DNA of 64,000 bases from Luidia sarsii (lineage: Eukaryota; Echinodermata; Asteroidea; Paxillosida; Luidiidae), in NCBI GenBank assembly GCA_949987565.1, contig OX465104.1:4521052-4585051 (forward strand), in the 5' to 3' direction. This document shows positions 44,774 through 57,710 of this stretch, in pieces (positions within the stretch are counted from its first letter, which is position 1; every line of letters begins with the position of its first letter). Position numbers and translations under genes: made by a program. Under the pieces are notes generated by a model. It saw only the letters and a list, made by a program, of their open reading frames with translations. It ran no database searches and had not been told where the DNA came from.

Positions 44774-44803
44774 GATTGCTTCTAGGGCCTGATGGCTAAG
44801 ATC
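44774..44803 (+). ncRNA. U2-like snRNA 5' fragment in array unit
   Basis: Same 30-nt piece as at 38,253. Identical copies recur at 48311-48340, 51848-51877, 55385-55414, 58922-58951 and 62459-62488, each between a 3' tail and a 5' UTR. Confidence 0.75.
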
Positions 44804-44887
44804 TTTTCTCTTAGCCGCTTCTCCACCTGCCCTTCCCTTGTCTTTTCCGATAAGCGATCGCCTTTTTCTTTCTCCCAACACCCTGTG

Positions 44888-45072
44888 GATGCATGCTGAG
44901 CTTAGGCTCTAACACAGGTGAGGGAGTAACCTTTGTTCTCGCTTAATTGCTGTTTCTTTCTTCCTTTCGTTTTTCGCAAAAAAGCGCTTTTTACTTTCGT
45001 TCCTTATCTCCACGGCCCCAGGGGAGCCCGCTCTTTCCTTTACTTTTCTTTCCTCCGCTGCTGCAGGAAGCA
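44888..45072 (+). promoter_or_regulatory. element 5' UTR with intron-like signals
   Basis: AACACAG|GTGAGGG resembles a splice donor. About 150 bp later a long pyrimidine tract ends in CCGCTGCTGCAG|GAAGCATG, an excellent acceptor just before the gag ATG. Every full 5' UTR copy in 38-63 kb has both, though alternate array units have CACTG at the donor. Confidence 0.4.
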
Positions 45073-45869
45073 TGCCGGATCGTAAGTCCGACTGTGCGCT
45101 GCTCCTGCAGTATGAGGACGTTACCCTACCTGTAAAGGTTTTTAGTCAGCTTCGGGAGAGGGGTGTTGTGACGCGCGACCATTTGGCCGCGCTCCAACCT
45201 CTTCCCCCGAAGAAATTCGACGTAGTGTTCAAGTCGCCGGAACTCCTCCGGCGTTTTGGCCCCAAGCTTGGAGATATTCATGGGTGTACATCCAATTACA
45301 CCGGTGGTATCTCCATGGTCACTATTTAGTATGTTGACCTTGGGGTAGATGATAAGATTGTTCGCAGGCGGTTGTCGGAGTACGGGGAGGTGATCGCTGG
45401 TAGGTATTGCACCTACCAGGGTGAGCCGACTGTCTTTAACGGCACCCGCCAATACCGTATGCGTATTAAATCAAACATACCTTCTGTCCTCCGTATCGGG
45501 AGTAGGAACGCCTGGGTATCTTACCCAGGTCAAAAGTGGACCTGCGCCCGGTGCGGGGCCGAGGGGCACGTGGCCAAGGATTGCTCCTTGGTCACGTGTT
45601 TTAAGTGCTTACAGGTGGGGCATTCCATTAGGGATTGCACCAATGTTTCCAAATGCACGTCCTGCGGGGAGACGGGGCACAACTTTCGGTTGTGCCCCAA
45701 CTCCTTCGCCAACAGGGCGTCCCCCTCCAAGGCTTGGGCCTCGACCAGCGTCCCTGACGATGACGAGGCCCCTGCAGAGGAAAACTTCAAGTCGCCGTCG
45801 GTCTCTATGTCTTCTGTCCTTTCTGTTCCTGTTTCATCTGTTTCTCCTTCCACTTCCACTCCGCAGTGA
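45072..45869 (+). pseudogene. array gag, copy 1
   Basis: One frame from MPDRKSDCALLLQYEDVTLP to the stop at 45867-45869, broken only by TAG at 45327-45329, where the copy at 41.5 kb has TTG in VTILYVDL. After the stop come RRLSEYGEVIAGRYCTYQG, SVLRIGSRNAWVSYPGQKWT and three CCHC knuckles (CARCGAEGHVAKDC, CFKCLQVGHSIRDC, CTSCGETGHNFRLC), then an acidic Ser/Pro tail. Confidence 0.85.
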
Positions 45870-46301
45870 AAATTGAGGTATAGGCAGATATAGATGAAGG
45901 AGGGAATTTATAACTTGAGTTCTATCTGTAGTTTAGTTTAGTGGTGGTCATTAATACAGTTCTCCTTTCTTTCCTTTATTACGTTGCCCCCATTTATCCC
46001 CTTCCCCCCTCACTCAAAAAGCAAGTCAACTCTGTACTTTTCATACCTGGTACATGTAGGTAGTACTGCATTACACCTAAAACAGTGAGCTGACTGTCTT
46101 CAATGGCACCTTCCAGTACAGAATGCGGATTAAATTAGGTCCAGGAATGCCTGGGTGTCCTACCCAGAACAGAAGCGAAGCAGAGATGAGGAATGCATAA
46201 GGGGTTACATGGACAACGAAAATGAAGAAATTGAGGTATAGGCAAAACAGATGAAGGAAGAAAGTTCTATCTTTGGTTTAAATTATTTTCCCCGAAGGGA
46301 A

Positions 46302-46489
46302 GTGGGCCGAACCCTGGCAATAGTGCTAAACCAGGCCAACCCGTGGTCAGGAAAGAGCAAGCTCTTTTACCATGACCAGGTTACAAAAATCAGATTAAAA
46401 TCATGGCTGCTCAATGAGCAGCGTTTCAGATTTTATTCTGAAAAGAACAGATACTACACATGATCTTAGCCATCAGGCCGAGAAGCGAT
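46302..46489 (-). ncRNA. variant U2 snRNA gene, copy 2
   Basis: Identical in sequence to copy 1, with the same 3' box at 46,264-46,293. The flank is the type-A version (TCATACCTGG). Confidence 0.85.
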
Positions 46490-47099
46490 ACCAAGAAATT
46501 GTTTCCTAACTTAATCAGATTCAGGAATTGGTCCACTGGACACAGTTGTTTACTTCTTACACCGATTCAATCCAAAAATTGTACTCAACCCAACACTAAT
46601 GTAGAAAAGGTAAACATTAGACAAGATTCCCATCCTCATTTTCCCTTAAAAAATTAACACAAGTCTAGAAATACTGCATTTTACTGGAATTTGAAAGAAA
46701 TCTAATACAGCAGATTGTGGCATGCTCAGTACTGGCTGCATTATGAGGGCAGAGGTCAAGGTATTGTTGTGTGGTCACTGAGGCATGGGGTCAGTGTGGT
46801 GTGTGTTGCATGAGGAGTGGTGAGTGGTTTGTGGTGAATGGAATGTGGTGTATGGTACATGTACAAATACTATGCAAATACCCCCCAGGTGGGTCCAGAC
46901 ACAACTCAAGCATAGAGGCTCAAGTAACAACCCATCAAGAAAGGTAAAGAAGAAAGTTCACTAAAGAAGTCAAAAAGTTGCTGGACCCAGTCCTTACATG
47001 TACACCTAAATGCCGTCAACAGATTTCCTAGGCTTTGGTCAGCCTTGCCAGTTGAATTCCGAAACTCCCTGATTTTAACTTCCTTGTCTTGTTTTAAAA

Positions 47100-47772
47100 G
47101 AACACTCCAACTTCTGGGACCTCCTGGGCCCAGACCTTCTTGAGGTCATTGCGGCCGCTTTCGAGCTGCGGGCCCTTCCGGCTTCTCAGAGGTGTGGCAT
47201 CGTCACCCTCTTGAATAAGTCGGGGGACCTGCTCCTCCCCAAGAACAAGCGGCCCATCTCTCTCCTGAACGTGGACTATAAGATCTTGTCCAAAGTTCTC
47301 TGCACCCGTCTGGGCGCCGTCCTGCCCTTCCTTGTGAGTCCCTTTCAGACGTGCGGAGTCGTGGGTCGCTCCATCCACGACAACGCTTGTCTGCTGAGGG
47401 ACTTGGCTTCTTATGTTCAAGACCGTTCCCTTAACTCTCTTTTAATTTCTTTGGACCAGGAGAAAGCGTTCGACCGTGTCGACTGGTCCTTCCTCCTGGC
47501 GACTTTCCAGCGGTTGGGGTTTGGGCCGGGCTTTGTCCGTTGGCTGGGCATCCTCTGCGAGAATATCTCGTGTTGGACAGCCAGCAAGACAGAGCGGGTC
47601 ATTCTTCTGTGTCGTGCGACGGCGGCCAACAAGACCTGGCCCAGTTTACACGAGATTTCGACCTGTTGGACGGCTGGAGGCAGCTCAATCCTGGAGAGCG
47701 TTCCTTCACTTGGAGGAATGCCTCAAACTCCATCCAGAGCCGCCTCGACAGGTTCTATCTGTCTTCTGCTTG
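47100..47772 (+). pseudogene. RT-endonuclease fragment, copy 2
   Basis: As copy 1 but with A in CTTGAGGTC (47,143) and CCCGAGGGAG at the 3' side. Confidence 0.8.
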
Positions 47773-48310
47773 CCTTCCCGAGGGAGTAACCTTTGTTCTC
47801 GCTTAATTGCTGTTTCTTTCTTCTTTTCGTTTTTCGCAAAAAAGCGCTTTTTACATCGGGTCGCGGAACGCTTGGGTGTCCTACCTTGGAAAGAAGCAGA
47901 CCTGCGCCCAGTGCGGAGCAGAGGGGCACGTGGCCAAGGATTGCTCCTTGGTCACGTGTTTCAAATGTCTGCAGGTGGGGCACTCTGTCAGGGAGTGTCC
48001 CAACAGCGTCAAGTGCACGTGTGTCCCAACAGTGTCCCAACAGCGTAACTGTGGCAGGAGAAGAAGTCTGGAGATGTCAGTGGTCTGGGAGTGAAGGATG
48101 TCCAGAAGAAGTGCGACAGGTTTTTGGCCAGGAGCGGCCATGACTCTGTTTTTGTCATTTTTTAATGATCATAATGTTTGCATGTCTGTATCTTTTATAG
48201 TGACTTTTAATGTTTAAGATGTTATCAGATGTTTAAGATATTTTAAGATATTTCAAGATGTTTTATAGTGACTTGTAATCTTTAAGATGCTTGAAAAACT
48301 AGCCTCAGCT
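47773..48310 (+). pseudogene. zinc-knuckle piece and 3' tail, copy 2
   Basis: KKQTC version of the second gag piece; followed by the U2 5' fragment at 48311-48340. Confidence 0.7.
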
Positions 48311-48608
48311 GATTGCTTCTAGGGCCTGATGGCTAAGATCTTTTCTCTTAGCCGCTTCTCCACCTGCCCTTCCCTTGTCTTTTCCGATAAGCGATCGCCT
48401 TTTTCTTTCTCCCAACACCCTGTGGATGCATGCTGAGCTTAGGCTCTAACACTGGTGAGGGAGTAACCTTTGTTCTCGCTTAATTGCTGTTTCTTTCTTC
48501 CTTTCGTTTTTCGCAAAAAAGCGCTTTTTACTTTCGTTCCTTATCTCCACGGCCCCAGGGGAGCCCGCTCTTTCCTTTACTTTTCTTTCCTCCGCTGCTG
48601 CAGGAAGC

Positions 48609-49406
48609 ATGCCGGATCGTAAGTCCGACTGTGCGCTGCTCCTGCAGTATGAGGACGTTACCCTACCTGTAAAGGTTTTTAGTCAGCTTCGGGAGAGGGG
48701 TGTTGTGACGCGCGACCATTTGGCCGCGCTCCAACCTCTTCCCCCGAAGAAATTCGACGTAGTGTTCAAGTCGCCGGAACTCCTCCGGCGTTTTGGCCCC
48801 AAGCTTGGAGATATTCATGGGTGTACATCCAATTACACCGGTGGTATCTCCATGGTCACTATTTAGTATGTTGACCTTGGGGTAGATGATAAGATTGTTC
48901 GCAGGCGGTTGTCGGAGTACGGGGAGGTGATCGCTGGTAGGTATTGCACCTACCAGGGTGAGCCGACTGTCTTTAACGGCACCCGCCAATACCGTATGCG
49001 TATTAAATCAAACATACCTTCTGTCCTCCGTATCGGGAGTAGGAACGCCTGGGTATCTTACCCAGGTCAAAAGTGGACCTGCGCCCGGTGCGGGGCCGAG
49101 GGGCACGTGGCCAAGGATTGCTCCTTGGTCACGTGTTTTAAGTGCTTACAGGTGGGGCATTCCATTAGGGATTGCACCAATGTTTCCAAATGCACGTCCT
49201 GCGGGGAGACGGGGCACAACTTTCGGTTGTGCCCCAACTCCTTCGCCAACAGGGCGTCCCCCTCCAAGGCTTGGGCCTCGACCAGCGTCCCTGACGATGA
49301 CGAGGCCCCTGCAGAGGAAAACTTCAAGTCGCCGTCGGTCTCTATGTCTTCTGTCCTTTCTGTTCCTGTTTCATCTGTTTCTCCTTCCACTTCCACTCCG
49401 CAGTGA
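48609..49406 (+). pseudogene. array gag, copy 2
   Basis: Same reading and same TAG (48864-48866). Preceded by the CACTGGTGAG variant of the 5' UTR. Confidence 0.85.
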
Positions 49407-49838
49407 AAATTGAGGTATAGGCAGATATAGATGAAGGAGGGAATTTATAACTTGAGTTCTATCTGTAGTTTAGTTTAGTGGTGGTCATTAATACAGTTCT
49501 CCTTTCTTTCCTTTATTACGTTGCCCCCATTTATCCCCTTCCCCCCTCACTCAAAAAGCAAGTCAACTCTGTACTTTTCATCCTTGGTACATGTAGGTAG
49601 TACTGCATTACACCTAAAACAGTGAGCTGACTGTCTTCAATGGCACCTGCCAGTACAGAATGCGGATTAAATTAGGTCCAGGAATGCCTGGGTGTCCTAC
49701 CCAGAACAGAAGCGAAGCAGAGATGAGGGATGCATAAGGGGTTACATGGACAACGAAAATTAAGAAATTGAGGTATAGGTAAAACAGATGAAGGAAGAAA
49801 GTTCTATCTTTGGTTTAAATTATTTTCCCCGAAGGGAA

Positions 49839-50026
49839 GTGGGCCGAACCCTGGCAATAGTGCTAAACCAGGCCAACCCGTGGTCAGGAAAGAGCAAGCT
49901 CTTTTACCATGACCAGGTTACAAAAATCAGATTAAAATCATGGCTGCTCAATGAGCAGCGTTTCAGATTTTATTCTGAAAAGAACAGATACTACACATGA
50001 TCTTAGCCATCAGGCCGAGAAGCGAT
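49839..50026 (-). ncRNA. variant U2 snRNA gene, copy 3
   Basis: Identical to the other copies; the flank is type B (TCATCCTTGG, AAAATTAAG). Confidence 0.85.
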
Positions 50027-50636
50027 ACCAAGAAATTGTTTCCTAACTTAATCAGATTCAGGAATTGGTCCACTGGACACAGTTGTTTACTTCTTACACC
50101 GATTCAATCCAAAAATTGTACTCAACCCAACACTAATGTAGAAAAGGTAAACATTAGACAAGATTCCCATCCTCATTTTCCCTTAAAAAATTAACACAAG
50201 TCTAGAAATACTGCATTTTACTGGAATTTGAAAGAAATCTAATACAGCAGATTGTGGCATGCTCAGTACTGGCTGCATTATGAGGGCAGAGGTCAAGGTA
50301 TTGTTGTGTGGTCACTGAGGCATGGGGTCAGTGTGGTGTGTGTTGCATGAGGAGTGGTGAGTGGTTTGTGGTGAATGGAATGTGGTGTATGGTACATGTA
50401 CAAATACTATGCAAATACCCCCCAGGTGGGTCCAGACACAACTCAAGCATAGAGGCTCAAGTAACAACCCATCAAGAAAGGTAAAGAAGAAAGTTCACTA
50501 AAGAAGTCAAAAAGTTGCTGGACCCAGTCCTTACATGTACACCTAAATGCCGTCAACAGATTTCCTAGGCTTTGGTCAGCCTTGCCAGTTGAATTCCGAA
50601 ACTCCCTGATTTTAACTTCCTTGTCTTGTTTTAAAA

Positions 50637-51309
50637 GAACACTCCAACTTCTGGGACCTCCTGGGCCCAGACCTTCTTGAGGTCATTGCGGCCGCTTTCG
50701 AGCTGCGGGCCCTTCCGGCTTCTCAGAGGTGTGGCATCGTCACCCTCTTGAATAAGTCGGGGGACCTGCTCCTCCCCAAGAACAAGCGGCCCATCTCTCT
50801 CCTGAACGTGGACTATAAGATCTTGTCCAAAGTTCTCTGCACCCGTCTGGGCGCCGTCCTGCCCTTCCTTGTGAGTCCCTTTCAGACGTGCGGAGTCGTG
50901 GGTCGCTCCATCCACGACAACGCTTGTCTGCTGAGGGACTTGGCTTCTTATGTTCAAGACCGTTCCCTTAACTCTCTTTTAATTTCTTTGGACCAGGAGA
51001 AAGCGTTCGACCGTGTCGACTGGTCCTTCCTCCTGGCGACTTTCCAGCGGTTGGGGTTTGGGCCGGGCTTTGTCCGTTGGCTGGGCATCCTCTGCGAGAA
51101 TATCTCGTGTTGGACAGCCAGCAAGACAGAGCGGGTCATTCTTCTGTGTCGTGCGACGGCGGCCAACAAGACCTGGCCCAGTTTACACGAGATTTCGACC
51201 TGTTGGACGGCTGGAGGCAGCTCAATCCTGGAGAGCGTTCCTTCACTTGGAGGAATGCCTCAAACTCCATCCAGAGCCGCCTCGACAGGTTCTATCTGTC
51301 TTCTGCTTG
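50637..51309 (+). pseudogene. RT-endonuclease fragment, copy 3
   Basis: CTTGAGGTC with CCCGGGGGAG at the 3' side. Confidence 0.8.
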
Positions 51310-51847
51310 CCTTCCCGGGGGAGTAACCTTTGTTCTCGCTTAATTGCTGTTTCTTTCTTCTTTTCGTTTTTCGCAAAAAAGCGCTTTTTACATCGGGTCG
51401 CGGAACGCTTGGGTGTCCTACCTTGGACAGAAGCGGACCTGCGCCCAGTGCGGAGCAGAGGGGCACGTGGCCAAGGATTGCTCCTTGGTCACGTGTTTCA
51501 AATGTCTGCAGGTGGGGCACTCTGTCAGGGAGTGTCCCAACAGCGTCAAGTGCACGTGTGTCCCAACAGTGTCCCAACAGCGTAACTGTGGCAGGAGAAG
51601 AAGTCTGGAGATGTCAGTGGTCTGGGAGTGAAGGATGTCCAGAAGAAGTGCGACAGGTTTTTGGCCAGGAGCGGCCATGACTCTGTTTTTGTCATTTTTT
51701 AATGATCATAATGTTTGCATGTCTGTATCTTTTATAGTGACTTTTAATGTTTAAGATGTTATCAGATGTTTAAGATATTTTAAGATATTTCAAGATGTTT
51801 TATAGTGACTTGTAATCTTTAAGATGCTTGAAAAACTAGCCTCAGCT
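51310..51847 (+). pseudogene. zinc-knuckle piece and 3' tail, copy 3
   Basis: QKRTC version of the second gag piece (the sequence of the 37.4-kb copy at this point). Confidence 0.7.
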
Positions 51848-52145
51848 GATTGCTTCTAGGGCCTGATGGCTAAGATCTTTTCTCTTAGCCGCTTCTCCAC
51901 CTGCCCTTCCCTTGTCTTTTCCGATAAGCGATCGCCTTTTTCTTTCTCCCAACACCCTGTGGATGCATGCTGAGCTTAGGCTCTAACACAGGTGAGGGAG
52001 TAACCTTTGTTCTCGCTTAATTGCTGTTTCTTTCTTCCTTTCGTTTTTCGCAAAAAAGCGCTTTTTACTTTCGTTCCTTATCTCCACGGCCCCAGGGGAG
52101 CCCGCTCTTTCCTTTACTTTTCTTTCCTCCGCTGCTGCAGGAAGC

Positions 52146-52943
52146 ATGCCGGATCGTAAGTCCGACTGTGCGCTGCTCCTGCAGTATGAGGACGTTACCC
52201 TACCTGTAAAGGTTTTTAGTCAGCTTCGGGAGAGGGGTGTTGTGACGCGCGACCATTTGGCCGCGCTCCAACCTCTTCCCCCGAAGAAATTCGACGTAGT
52301 GTTCAAGTCGCCGGAACTCCTCCGGCGTTTTGGCCCCAAGCTTGGAGATATTCATGGGTGTACATCCAATTACACCGGTGGTATCTCCATGGTCACTATT
52401 TAGTATGTTGACCTTGGGGTAGATGATAAGATTGTTCGCAGGCGGTTGTCGGAGTACGGGGAGGTGATCGCTGGTAGGTATTGCACCTACCAGGGTGAGC
52501 CGACTGTCTTTAACGGCACCCGCCAATACCGTATGCGTATTAAATCAAACATACCTTCTGTCCTCCGTATCGGGAGTAGGAACGCCTGGGTATCTTACCC
52601 AGGTCAAAAGTGGACCTGCGCCCGGTGCGGGGCCGAGGGGCACGTGGCCAAGGATTGCTCCTTGGTCACGTGTTTTAAGTGCTTACAGGTGGGGCATTCC
52701 ATTAGGGATTGCACCAATGTTTCCAAATGCACGTCCTGCGGGGAGACGGGGCACAACTTTCGGTTGTGCCCCAACTCCTTCGCCAACAGGGCGTCCCCCT
52801 CCAAGGCTTGGGCCTCGACCAGCGTCCCTGACGATGACGAGGCCCCTGCAGAGGAAAACTTCAAGTCGCCGTCGGTCTCTATGTCTTCTGTCCTTTCTGT
52901 TCCTGTTTCATCTGTTTCTCCTTCCACTTCCACTCCGCAGTGA
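52146..52943 (+). pseudogene. array gag, copy 3
   Basis: Same TAG (52401-52403); CACAGGTGAG upstream; ATGACTTGAG downstream instead of ATAACTTGAG. Confidence 0.85.
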
Positions 52944-53375
52944 AAATTGAGGTATAGGCAGATATAGATGAAGGAGGGAATTTATGACTTGAGTTCTATC
53001 TGTAGTTTAGTTTAGTGGTGGTCATTAATACAGTTCTCCTTTCTTTCCTTTATTACGTTGCCCCCATTTATCCCCTTCCCCCCTCACTCAAAAAGCAAGT
53101 CAACTCTGTACTTTTCATACCTGGTACATGTAGGTAGTACTGCATTACACCTAAAACAGTGAGCTGACTGTCTTCAATGGCACCTGCCAGTACAGAATGC
53201 GGATTAAATTAGGTCCAGGAATGCCTGGGTGTCCTCCCCAGAACAGAAGCGAAGCAGAGATGAGGAATGCATAAGGGGTTACATGGACAACGAAAATGAA
53301 GAAATTGAGGTATAGGCAAAACAGATGAAGGAAGAAAGTTCTATCTTTGGTTTAAATTATTTTCCCCGAAGGGAA

Positions 53376-53563
53376 GTGGGCCGAACCCTGGCAATAGTGC
53401 TAAACCAGGCCAACCCGTGGTCAGGAAAGAGCAAGCTCTTTTACCATGACCAGGTTACAAAAATCAGATTAAAATCATGGCTGCTCAATGAGCAGCGTTT
53501 CAGATTTTATTCTGAAAAGAACAGATACTACACATGATCTTAGCCATCAGGCCGAGAAGCGAT
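53376..53563 (-). ncRNA. variant U2 snRNA gene, copy 4
   Basis: Identical to the other copies; type-A flank with CCTCCCCAGAAC. Confidence 0.85.
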
Positions 53564-54173
53564 ACCAAGAAATTGTTTCCTAACTTAATCAGATTCAGGA
53601 ATTGGTCCACTGGACACAGTTGTTTACTTCTTACACCGATTCAATCCAAAAATTGTACTCAACCCAACACTAATGTAGAAAAGGTAAACATTAGACAAGA
53701 TTCCCATCCTCATTTTCCCTTAAAAAATTAACACAAGTCTAGAAATACTGCATTTTACTGGAATTTGAAAGAAATCTAATACAGCAGATTGTGGCATGCT
53801 CAGTACTGGCTGCATTATGAGGGCAGAGGTCAAGGTATTGTTGTGTGGTCACTGAGGCATGGGGTCAGTGTGGTGTGTGTTGCATGAGGAGTGGTGAGTG
53901 GTTTGTGGTGAATGGAATGTGGTGTATGGTACATGTACAAATACTATGCAAATACCCCCCAGGTGGGTCCAGACACAACTCAAGCATAGAGGCTCAAGTA
54001 ACAACCCATCAAGAAAGGTAAAGAAGAAAGTTCACTAAAGAAGTCAAAAAGTTGCTGGACCCAGTCCTTACATGTACACCTAAATGCCGTCAACAGATTT
54101 CCTAGGCTTTGGTCAGCCTTGCCAGTTGAATTCCGAAACTCCCTGATTTTAACTTCCTTGTCTTGTTTTAAAA

Positions 54174-54846
54174 GAACACTCCAACTTCTGGGACCTCCTG
54201 GGCCCAGACCTTCTTGAGGTCATTGCGGCCGCTTTCGAGCTGCGGGCCCTTCCGGCTTCTCAGAGGTGTGGCATCGTCACCCTCTTGAATAAGTCGGGGG
54301 ACCTGCTCCTCCCCAAGAACAAGCGGCCCATCTCTCTCCTGAACGTGGACTATAAGATCTTGTCCAAAGTTCTCTGCACCCGTCTGGGCGCCGTCCTGCC
54401 CTTCCTTGTGAGTCCCTTTCAGACGTGCGGAGTCGTGGGTCGCTCCATCCACGACAACGCTTGTCTGCTGAGGGACTTGGCTTCTTATGTTCAAGACCGT
54501 TCCCTTAACTCTCTTTTAATTTCTTTGGACCAGGAGAAAGCGTTCGACCGTGTCGACTGGTCCTTCCTCCTGGCGACTTTCCAGCGGTTGGGGTTTGGGC
54601 CGGGCTTTGTCCGTTGGCTGGGCATCCTCTGCGAGAATATCTCGTGTTGGACAGCCAGCAAGACAGAGCGGGTCATTCTTCTGTGTCGTGCGACGGCGGC
54701 CAACAAGACCTGGCCCAGTTTACACGAGATTTCGACCTGTTGGACGGCTGGAGGCAGCTCAATCCTGGAGAGCGTTCCTTCACTTGGAGGAATGCCTCAA
54801 ACTCCATCCAGAGCCGCCTCGACAGGTTCTATCTGTCTTCTGCTTG
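54174..54846 (+). pseudogene. RT-endonuclease fragment, copy 4
   Basis: CCCGAGGGAG version. Confidence 0.8.
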
Positions 54847-55384
54847 CCTTCCCGAGGGAGTAACCTTTGTTCTCGCTTAATTGCTGTTTCTTTCTTCTTT
54901 TCGTTTTTCGCAAAAAAGCGCTTTTTACATCGGGTCGCGGAACGCTTGGGTGTCCTACCTTGGAAAGAAGCAGACCTGCGCCCAGTGCGGAGCAGAGGGG
55001 CACGTGGCCAAGGATTGCTCCTTGGTCACGTGTTTCAAATGTCTGCAGGTGGGGCACTCTGTCAGGGAGTGTCCCAACAGCGTCAAGTGCACGTGTGTCC
55101 CAACAGTGTCCCAACAGCGTAACTGTGGCAGGAGAAGAAGTCTGGAGATGTCAGTGGTCTGGGAGTGAAGGATGTCCAGAAGAAGTGCGACAGGTTTTTG
55201 GCCAGGAGCGGCCATGACTCTGTTTTTGTCATTTTTTAATGATCATAATGTTTGCATGTCTGTATCTTTTATAGTGACTTTTAATGTTTAAGATGTTATC
55301 AGATGTTTAAGATATTTTAAGATATTTCAAGATGTTTTATAGTGACTTGTAATCTTTAAGATGCTTGAAAAACTAGCCTCAGCT
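54847..55384 (+). pseudogene. zinc-knuckle piece and 3' tail, copy 4
   Basis: KKQTC version. Confidence 0.7.
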
Positions 55385-55682
55385 GATTGCTTCTAGGGCC
55401 TGATGGCTAAGATCTTTTCTCTTAGCCGCTTCTCCACCTGCCCTTCCCTTGTCTTTTCCGATAAGCGATCGCCTTTTTCTTTCTCCCAACACCCTGTGGA
55501 TGCATGCTGAGCTTAGGCTCTAACACTGGTGAGGGAGTAACCTTTGTTCTCGCTTAATTGCTGTTTCTTTCTTCCTTTCGTTTTTCGCAAAAAAGCGCTT
55601 TTTACTTTCGTTCCTTATCTCCACGGCCCCAGGGGAGCCCGCTCTTTCCTTTACTTTTCTTTCCTCCGCTGCTGCAGGAAGC

Positions 55683-56480
55683 ATGCCGGATCGTAAGTCC
55701 GACTGTGCGCTGCTCCTGCAGTATGAGGACGTTACCCTACCTGTAAAGGTTTTTAGTCAGCTTCGGGAGAGGGGTGTTGTGACGCGCGACCATTTGGCCG
55801 CGCTCCAACCTCTTCCCCCGAAGAAATTCGACGTAGTGTTCAAGTCGCCGGAACTCCTCCGGCGTTTTGGCCCCAAGCTTGGAGATATTCATGGGTGTAC
55901 ATCCAATTACACCGGTGGTATCTCCATGGTCACTATTTAGTATGTTGACCTTGGGGTAGATGATAAGATTGTTCGCAGGCGGTTGTCGGAGTACGGGGAG
56001 GTGATCGCTGGTAGGTATTGCACCTACCAGGGTGAGCCGACTGTCTTTAACGGCACCCGCCAATACCGTATGCGTATTAAATCAAACATACCTTCTGTCC
56101 TCCGTATCGGGAGTAGGAACGCCTGGGTATCTTACCCAGGTCAAAAGTGGACCTGCGCCCGGTGCGGGGCCGAGGGGCACGTGGCCAAGGATTGCTCCTT
56201 GGTCACGTGTTTTAAGTGCTTACAGGTGGGGCATTCCATTAGGGATTGCACCAATGTTTCCAAATGCACGTCCTGCGGGGAGACGGGGCACAACTTTCGG
56301 TTGTGCCCCAACTCCTTCGCCAACAGGGCGTCCCCCTCCAAGGCTTGGGCCTCGACCAGCGTCCCTGACGATGACGAGGCCCCTGCAGAGGAAAACTTCA
56401 AGTCGCCGTCGGTCTCTATGTCTTCTGTCCTTTCTGTTCCTGTTTCATCTGTTTCTCCTTCCACTTCCACTCCGCAGTGA
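55683..56480 (+). pseudogene. array gag, copy 4
   Basis: Same TAG (55938-55940); CACTGGTGAG upstream. Confidence 0.85.
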
Positions 56481-56912
56481 AAATTGAGGTATAGGCAGAT
56501 ATAGATGAAGGAGGGAATTTATAACTTGAGTTCTATCTGTAGTTTAGTTTAGTGGTGGTCATTAATACAGTTCTCCTTTCTTTCCTTTATTACGTTGCCC
56601 CCATTTATCCCCTTCCCCCCTCACTCAAAAAGCAAGTCAACTCTGTACTTTTCATCCTTGGTACATGTAGGTAGTACTGCATTACACCTAAAACAGTGAG
56701 CTGACTGTCTTCAATGGCACCTGCCAGTACAGAATGCGGATTAAATTAGGTCCAGGAATGCCTGGGTGTCCTACCCAGAACAGAAGCGAAGCAGAGATGA
56801 GGGATGCATAAGGGGTTACATGGACAACGAAAATTAAGAAATTGAGGTATAGGTAAAACAGATGAAGGAAGAAAGTTCTATCTTTGGTTTAAATTATTTT
56901 CCCCGAAGGGAA

Positions 56913-57100
56913 GTGGGCCGAACCCTGGCAATAGTGCTAAACCAGGCCAACCCGTGGTCAGGAAAGAGCAAGCTCTTTTACCATGACCAGGTTACAAAAA
57001 TCAGATTAAAATCATGGCTGCTCAATGAGCAGCGTTTCAGATTTTATTCTGAAAAGAACAGATACTACACATGATCTTAGCCATCAGGCCGAGAAGCGAT
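56913..57100 (-). ncRNA. variant U2 snRNA gene, copy 5
   Basis: Identical to the other copies; type-B flank. Confidence 0.85.
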
Positions 57101-57710
57101 ACCAAGAAATTGTTTCCTAACTTAATCAGATTCAGGAATTGGTCCACTGGACACAGTTGTTTACTTCTTACACCGATTCAATCCAAAAATTGTACTCAAC
57201 CCAACACTAATGTAGAAAAGGTAAACATTAGACAAGATTCCCATCCTCATTTTCCCTTAAAAAATTAACACAAGTCTAGAAATACTGCATTTTACTGGAA
57301 TTTGAAAGAAATCTAATACAGCAGATTGTGGCATGCTCAGTACTGGCTGCATTATGAGGGCAGAGGTCAAGGTATTGTTGTGTGGTCACTGAGGCATGGG
57401 GTCAGTGTGGTGTGTGTTGCATGAGGAGTGGTGAGTGGTTTGTGGTGAATGGAATGTGGTGTATGGTACATGTACAAATACTATGCAAATACCCCCCAGG
57501 TGGGTCCAGACACAACTCAAGCATAGAGGCTCAAGTAACAACCCATCAAGAAAGGTAAAGAAGAAAGTTCACTAAAGAAGTCAAAAAGTTGCTGGACCCA
57601 GTCCTTACATGTACACCTAAATGCCGTCAACAGATTTCCTAGGCTTTGGTCAGCCTTGCCAGTTGAATTCCGAAACTCCCTGATTTTAACTTCCTTGTCT
57701 TGTTTTAAAA

